Shown here: piece after piece, positions 60,244 through 64,000 of the stretch
How positions within the stretch are numbered: the first letter of the stretch is position 1
Layout of the letters: every line of letters starts with the position of its first letter
NCBI RefSeq assembly: GCF_013409065.1
Contig: NZ_JACBZP010000001.1
Span: 3,668,518 to 3,732,517 of the forward strand
Source of the DNA: Spelaeicoccus albus
Lineage (GTDB): Bacteria > Actinomycetota > Actinomycetes > Actinomycetales > Brevibacteriaceae
DNA length: 64,000 nt
Direction: 5' to 3'
Translations under genes and position numbers: made by a program
The notes under the pieces: model-generated
What the model saw: only the letters and a program-made list of their open reading frames with translations
Told to the model about the DNA's origin: nothing
Database searches by the model: none

Positions 60244-61244
60244 ACGACCGTCAAATTACCGATCCCGGGCTGCCGACGCTACTCGTTGCGACGTCTGGCG
60301 GCCACCTGGAGCAATTACGAAATTTGTACCCAAGGTTCCTGCCTGAGTCAGCGTCAGTCGAATGGGTGTCACACACGAGCGAACAGCTAGAGGCGCTCAA
60401 AATGGCCGGGCACGTCGTGCATGAAGTTCCGTACATCGGTCCGCGAGGCTACAGGGCGTTGACGCAAAATATTCAGCCGGCGCTCCGCCTGTTACGCGCG
60501 AATCGGTACGCTCGTATCATCAGCACTGGCGCCGGAATCGCAATCCCGTACGCGTTAGCCGGCAAATTGTTCCGGACGCCGTACCACTATATCGAGAGCC
60601 AAACACGCCTGAACGGTCCAAGTTTTACCGGCAACCTGCTATCCAGACTGCCGAACATCAATTTGTATGCGCAGAACGAGTCGTGGGCGAACTCGAAGTG
60701 GCGATACCGAGGCAGTGGTATCGACGGTTATACTGCCGAACGCGTCAGCCCGCCAAGGCACGTTTCGCGCGTAGTCGTCACTCTCGGTACTATGCGCAGA
60801 TACGGATTTCGCCGCGCTATCGAACGACTGCTGCGGGTGCTGCCGACAGTCGTCGACCCGAATGCCGAAATACTCTGGCAAACCGGCTGCACCGACGTCA
60901 CTGGTCTCAACATCAAGGCGTATCCCAAGGTGCCCGCTAACGATTTACAGGACGCGATAGGTGCCGCCGATTTGGTCGCCATGCATGCCGGCGTCGGGTC
61001 GGCACTGGTCGCGCTCAAGCACGGCAAAGCCCCCATTCTCATGCCACGCCAATCGGACTTCGGTGAGCACATCGACGACCACCAGGCCCTTCTCGCCAAC
61101 GAATTATCCGAACGGGGCCTTGCGATCGCAACGTCGCCCGACGCCCTCACCCGGGAGCACATCATCGACGCGCTGAGTACTAAGGTCCTGCGCGAAGTAC
61201 GACCGCCCAAATTTGAGCTCGCGACCACACAGGGGACGTCATGA
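60240..61244 (+). CDS. Fused ALG14/ALG13-type (PssD-PssE-like) glycosyltransferase
   Basis: 334-aa protein. The N-terminal half resembles ALG14/PssD (LLVATSGGHLEQL at residues 14-26, AGIAIPYALAGKLFRTPYHY), the C-terminal half ALG13/PssE, a GT-B glycosyltransferase 28 C-domain (VVVTLGTMRRYGFRR, MHAGVGSALVALKHGKAPIL). In many bacteria the two parts are separate proteins that form a membrane-bound transferase, for example the PssDE glucuronosyltransferase. With ugd upstream, UDP-glucuronate is a likely donor. It overlaps both neighbours by 4 nt. Confidence 0.85.
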   Translation: MNDRQITDPGLPTLLVATSGGHLEQLRNLYPRFLPESASVEWVSHTSEQLEALKMAGHVVHEVPYIGPRGYRALTQNIQPALRLLRANRYARIISTGAGIAIPYALAGKLFRTPYHYIESQTRLNGPSFTGNLLSRLPNINLYAQNESWANSKWRYRGSGIDGYTAERVSPPRHVSRVVVTLGTMRRYGFRRAIERLLRVLPTVVDPNAEILWQTGCTDVTGLNIKAYPKVPANDLQDAIGAADLVAMHAGVGSALVALKHGKAPILMPRQSDFGEHIDDHQALLANELSERGLAIATSPDALTREHIIDALSTKVLREVRPPKFELATTQGTS

Positions 61245-62206
61245 ATCAACATCGCAAGGATGACACAGCGACAATCGCAGAGCGAAGTCCACTCCAGCGT
61301 CTCCCACTTGTCTCTGTCGTAATTCCCACTTACAACCGCCCCGATTTCCTACGTCAGGCGCTGGCGTCAGTTCTTAACCAGGACTATTGCGGACCAATTG
61401 AAGCAATAGTCGTCTTCGACAAAACCGAACCTGACTACAGCCTAGAGAGCGAGCGATCCGACAGGAGTGTTCGCGTCTTCCGCAACACACGAACGCCCGG
61501 CCTTGCAGGAAACCGAAATTCCGGGATTCTTAAAGCCACGGGTGAGCTTGTCGCGTTTTGCGACGACGATGACACGTGGCGTCCGAATAAGTTGTCGTCA
61601 CAAGTCCGCGCACTGCACGATTCACCGCAGCACGACTTCGTCACGACTGCCATGGCCGTCGACTTCAAGTCGAAGACGATCGACCGGCTCGCGGGCCGTA
61701 CTGAGGTCGATCATTCAGCGTTTTTCACGTCTCGAATGGCTATGCTGCACTCGTCTTCATTTATGGCTCGTCGATCGGCCTTCTTGGGCGATCTTGGCCT
61801 TGTCGACGAGACATTGCCGCAAAGCATGGCCGAAGACCGCGAACTGCTCATACGCGCGACCCAACTCAAGCCAATATTGCACGTTGACGAGCCCCTCATC
61901 AATGTCCGTTGGGCCGAAACGTCGTATTTTGCCCAAGACTGGAAAGTTCGGAATGAGGCTAGCTTGTGGCTGCTCAAGCGCTATCCGGAACTTCACCAAA
62001 ATCGTACCGCTGCTGCATTATCGTACGGCAAATTGGCATTTGGAAACGCTGCCCTGCGCCATCGCCGTGAAGCGCTCAGCTGGGCTCGTCGCGCGTTCAA
62101 GGCTAATTGGCGCGAGCCGAGAACCTACCTGGCGACTGCGGTCGTTAGCGGCCTCAGCTGGCGCTGGGTAATGAAGCAGCTGAATGGCCGCGGTCGTGGA
62201 ATCTAA
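61241..62206 (+). CDS. GT2 family glycosyltransferase
   Basis: 321-aa GT-A fold transferase. VSVVIPTYNRPDFLRQALAS is the opening, with the acidic metal motif FCDDDDTW (residues 107-113) and the later AEDREL. The donor and acceptor are unknown. It has no membrane span. The ATG overlaps the preceding stop as ATGA. Confidence 0.9.
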   Translation: MNQHRKDDTATIAERSPLQRLPLVSVVIPTYNRPDFLRQALASVLNQDYCGPIEAIVVFDKTEPDYSLESERSDRSVRVFRNTRTPGLAGNRNSGILKATGELVAFCDDDDTWRPNKLSSQVRALHDSPQHDFVTTAMAVDFKSKTIDRLAGRTEVDHSAFFTSRMAMLHSSSFMARRSAFLGDLGLVDETLPQSMAEDRELLIRATQLKPILHVDEPLINVRWAETSYFAQDWKVRNEASLWLLKRYPELHQNRTAAALSYGKLAFGNAALRHRREALSWARRAFKANWREPRTYLATAVVSGLSWRWVMKQLNGRGRGI

Positions 62207-62807
62207 CGCCGGAACCGATCGTGACCGGACAACGACGGCACCCAGTGTGACTAACACACTAACCCGTCTCCCGAAGACTCTCATTACTCCCGCCCGCATG
62301 TTTTTCAGAGTACGTCGGCGCTGGTACCTTTTCCGATACCCGAATCTAACTATGGCGCAGGACGTCATGGTCCAAGGCCGCTTGAAAATTCGTGGCAAAA
62401 CACACGTCACGCTCGGCTCAGGAATTCGGATCCGACAAACTGTGCGCGTTACCGGTAACGGGGTACTAAATGTGGACAAGAACACAATGCTAAACGGGTG
62501 CTGGATAATTGCAAGCTCACAAGTGCAAATTGGGGAAAATTGTCTGATTTCTGACTGCGGAATCACTGATAATGATTATCATAACCTTCATCCAGTTGAC
62601 CGACACCGTAAACCGACGAAAAAGACGCGCTCCCCTATATCAATAGGCTCGAACGTGTGGATTGGACTTCGCTCGATTGTGCTAAAGGGCACGACGATCG
62701 GCGACGACAGCGTGATCGGCGCGGGTTCGGTAGTACACGGAGCCATTCCATCCGGAGTGGTGGCCGCAGGAAATCCAGCACGTATTATCAAGCACTTCGA
62801 CAACTGA
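62184..62807 (+). CDS. Hexapeptide-repeat O-acyltransferase
   Basis: 207-aa protein with left-handed parallel beta-helix repeats (ISIGSNVWIGLRSIVLKGTT, IGDDSVIGAGSVVHG) and the closing GVVAAGNPARII typical of O-acetyltransferases. It probably acetylates the polymer or a precursor sugar. ATG 62184 overlaps the GT2 gene by 23 nt; a GTG near 62247 (MTNTLTRLPK) is an alternative start. Confidence 0.85.
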   Translation: MAAVVESNAGTDRDRTTTAPSVTNTLTRLPKTLITPARMFFRVRRRWYLFRYPNLTMAQDVMVQGRLKIRGKTHVTLGSGIRIRQTVRVTGNGVLNVDKNTMLNGCWIIASSQVQIGENCLISDCGITDNDYHNLHPVDRHRKPTKKTRSPISIGSNVWIGLRSIVLKGTTIGDDSVIGAGSVVHGAIPSGVVAAGNPARIIKHFDN

Positions 62808-62846
62808 ACATTAGTCGGGACGATGGCCGTGCTGCCGACCAAAACC

Positions 62847-64000
62847 TCATTTTCGGAGGCGCCTGAGGCTAATAACCGAATCGAGTGCCAGTGTCGTTCT
62901 CGCTCTCCACATCCATCCCGCATATGACAGACACGCGAGTGCCACTCCGACGATCAATGCGATGAGATTTTCGCCGAATATCAACCGAGGCATTCCGGCT
63001 CCGAGGCCAAAGCAGAATATGCTTGCCACGGCCACGATCGCGGGGGCGCTGCCAAATGGCCAAACTCGATAGAACCACCAGACTTGAACCAGCCCTAGTA
63101 AATTTTTGCAAGTGATCGCACTGGCCCACCCGATAGCAGCCCCCAGAAGTCCGACGCGAGGGATTAGCGCTACGTCAAGCCCAACCATAAGAATCAAGGC
63201 CACGCCATTGTTGATTAAGCTCTGCCGCGATCGGCCAGACATCACGAGCATGATGTCGACGTCCCCGCAGAACGTGGCGATGAGCATAGCGGCCGACAGC
63301 AGGACGAGCACCTCGGCGCCCACTTGATAATCGTGTCCAAACACTTTGAGGACCGACTGCGCTTCGATCAACAGCACTAGGAAGATTGGCCACGTACAGA
63401 CCATGAGCCACGCCGTTGACGTTCGGTAAAGCCCGCTGATTGCGGATCGGTCCGTTGTCGCCATCGCCGCTGCAACATGAGGTTGGACGGCCAACGACAC
63501 CGCATTTCTAGCAAACTGCCCAAGTACTATAAAGCGGGTTGCGGCTGTGTAAATTGCGGCAGCAGACGCACCTGCGAGAACGGCTACTAAGACAATATCG
63601 AGTCGCTGCATTGCGATCTGCGTCATGCTGGCCACAGAGCGAGGCGCCGTGAAGCGCCAAAATTCACGGCTTCGCCTCCCCTTTTCCTGAGGCGCGCGGA
63701 CGACGCGCCGTGAAGTTTTGTAAAGAAAATAGACGGCCAGACAAGCAGAGACTGCGTAAGGGATTGACCAAGACCAAGCCAAGTTAATCGAGACGCCCGT
63801 AATCACGATGGCGAACGCCACGAGCAACTGCAATCCTGGACGCATTAATTGCTCAGTAAAGACGTTTGGGCGCATGGTTCCGAGGCCACGGGTGGCGGCC
63901 AAGGCCACGTATGCAATTCCGGCGAACGGCACAAATGGCGCGAGTGCACGTAACGCTGCGACCGTCAATTTCGTATCGTCCGGGCTAGTCACAGCAGCAA
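62847..64000 (-). CDS. Polysaccharide flippase (Wzx/MATE-like), 5' part outside the window
   Basis: The visible 385 codons encode a polytopic membrane protein with about 9-10 spans in the oligosaccharide flippase / MOP superfamily style (TRGLGTMRPNVFTEQLMRPG, AAIYTAATRFIVLGQFARNA, AALIGWA-type loop GLLGAAIGWASAI). The frame stays open to the window edge, and the N-terminal 100 or so residues of this family are missing, so the gene starts beyond 64000. It exports lipid-linked repeat units and suits the locus. Confidence 0.85.
   Translation of the reverse strand, partial: AAVTSPDDTKLTVAALRALAPFVPFAGIAYVALAATRGLGTMRPNVFTEQLMRPGLQLLVAFAIVITGVSINLAWSWSIPYAVSACLAVYFLYKTSRRVVRAPQEKGRRSREFWRFTAPRSVASMTQIAMQRLDIVLVAVLAGASAAAIYTAATRFIVLGQFARNAVSLAVQPHVAAAMATTDRSAISGLYRTSTAWLMVCTWPIFLVLLIEAQSVLKVFGHDYQVGAEVLVLLSAAMLIATFCGDVDIMLVMSGRSRQSLINNGVALILMVGLDVALIPRVGLLGAAIGWASAITCKNLLGLVQVWWFYRVWPFGSAPAIVAVASIFCFGLGAGMPRLIFGENLIALIVGVALACLSYAGWMWRARTTLALDSVISLRRLRK

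Overview
The window is high-GC chromosomal DNA from an actinobacterium, probably of the Micrococcales/Brevibacterium kind. The evidence is an argCJBDFRGH operon in the actinobacterial order, a tyrS / rRNA operon / TPR-HAD-tlyA-nadK-recN neighbourhood, a 23S rRNA gene of about 3.16 kb, a CmtR-type metal sensor, a mycothiol-type DsbA nitroreductase, and several regulatory genes whose -10 boxes lie 6-7 nt from the start codon (leaderless style). The species cannot be fixed from sequence alone.

Layout. 1-3864 (minus): a tightly overlapped housekeeping operon, TPR protein > HAD phosphatase > 54-aa ORF > tlyA > nadK > recN (recN runs off the left edge). 3984-9710 (minus): one rRNA operon, 16S-23S-5S, without tRNA genes, with flanking processing stems, a terminator and a promoter. 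9952-17043: an OsmC protein, an MMPL exporter/MarR divergent pair followed by a HutD-like gene, a GntR/HutC regulator, and a DsbA > CcdA > CPVC-membrane-protein thiol redox operon. 17207-20183: tyrS with a clear terminator and an NCS1 permease.

20324-41625 is an accessory region lying between tyrS and argH, which are usually close neighbours in such genomes. It holds three type II toxin-antitoxin modules (RES/Xre, MazEF, VapBC), three TetR regulators with obvious palindromic operators, SDR-type, CocE-type and flavin-dependent enzymes, several VOC proteins, a WYL regulator, an EVE-domain protein, an orphan Imm5-like protein, a KOW/ABM gene pair, a decayed MarR gene and a CmtR/CDF metal-efflux pair.

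41707-50324 (minus) is the complete arginine operon, argC-argJ-argB-argD-argF-argR-argG-argH, with an ARG-box palindrome against the argC start.

50416-64000 is a cell-surface polysaccharide locus that continues beyond the window: a TupA-like ATP-grasp ligase, a 1452-aa secreted protein (beta-propeller-like, malectin, two PKD plus jelly-roll units from an almost perfect 893-bp tandem duplication), lipoproteins including a GH26-like hydrolase and a LamG-like protein, then ugd, a fused ALG14/ALG13-type glycosyltransferase, a GT2 glycosyltransferase, a hexapeptide acyltransferase and a flippase. UDP-glucuronate synthesis, a PssD/PssE-type transferase and a TupA-like ligase together suggest a uronic-acid polymer that may carry amino acids. 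This locus is the best candidate here for an undescribed system.
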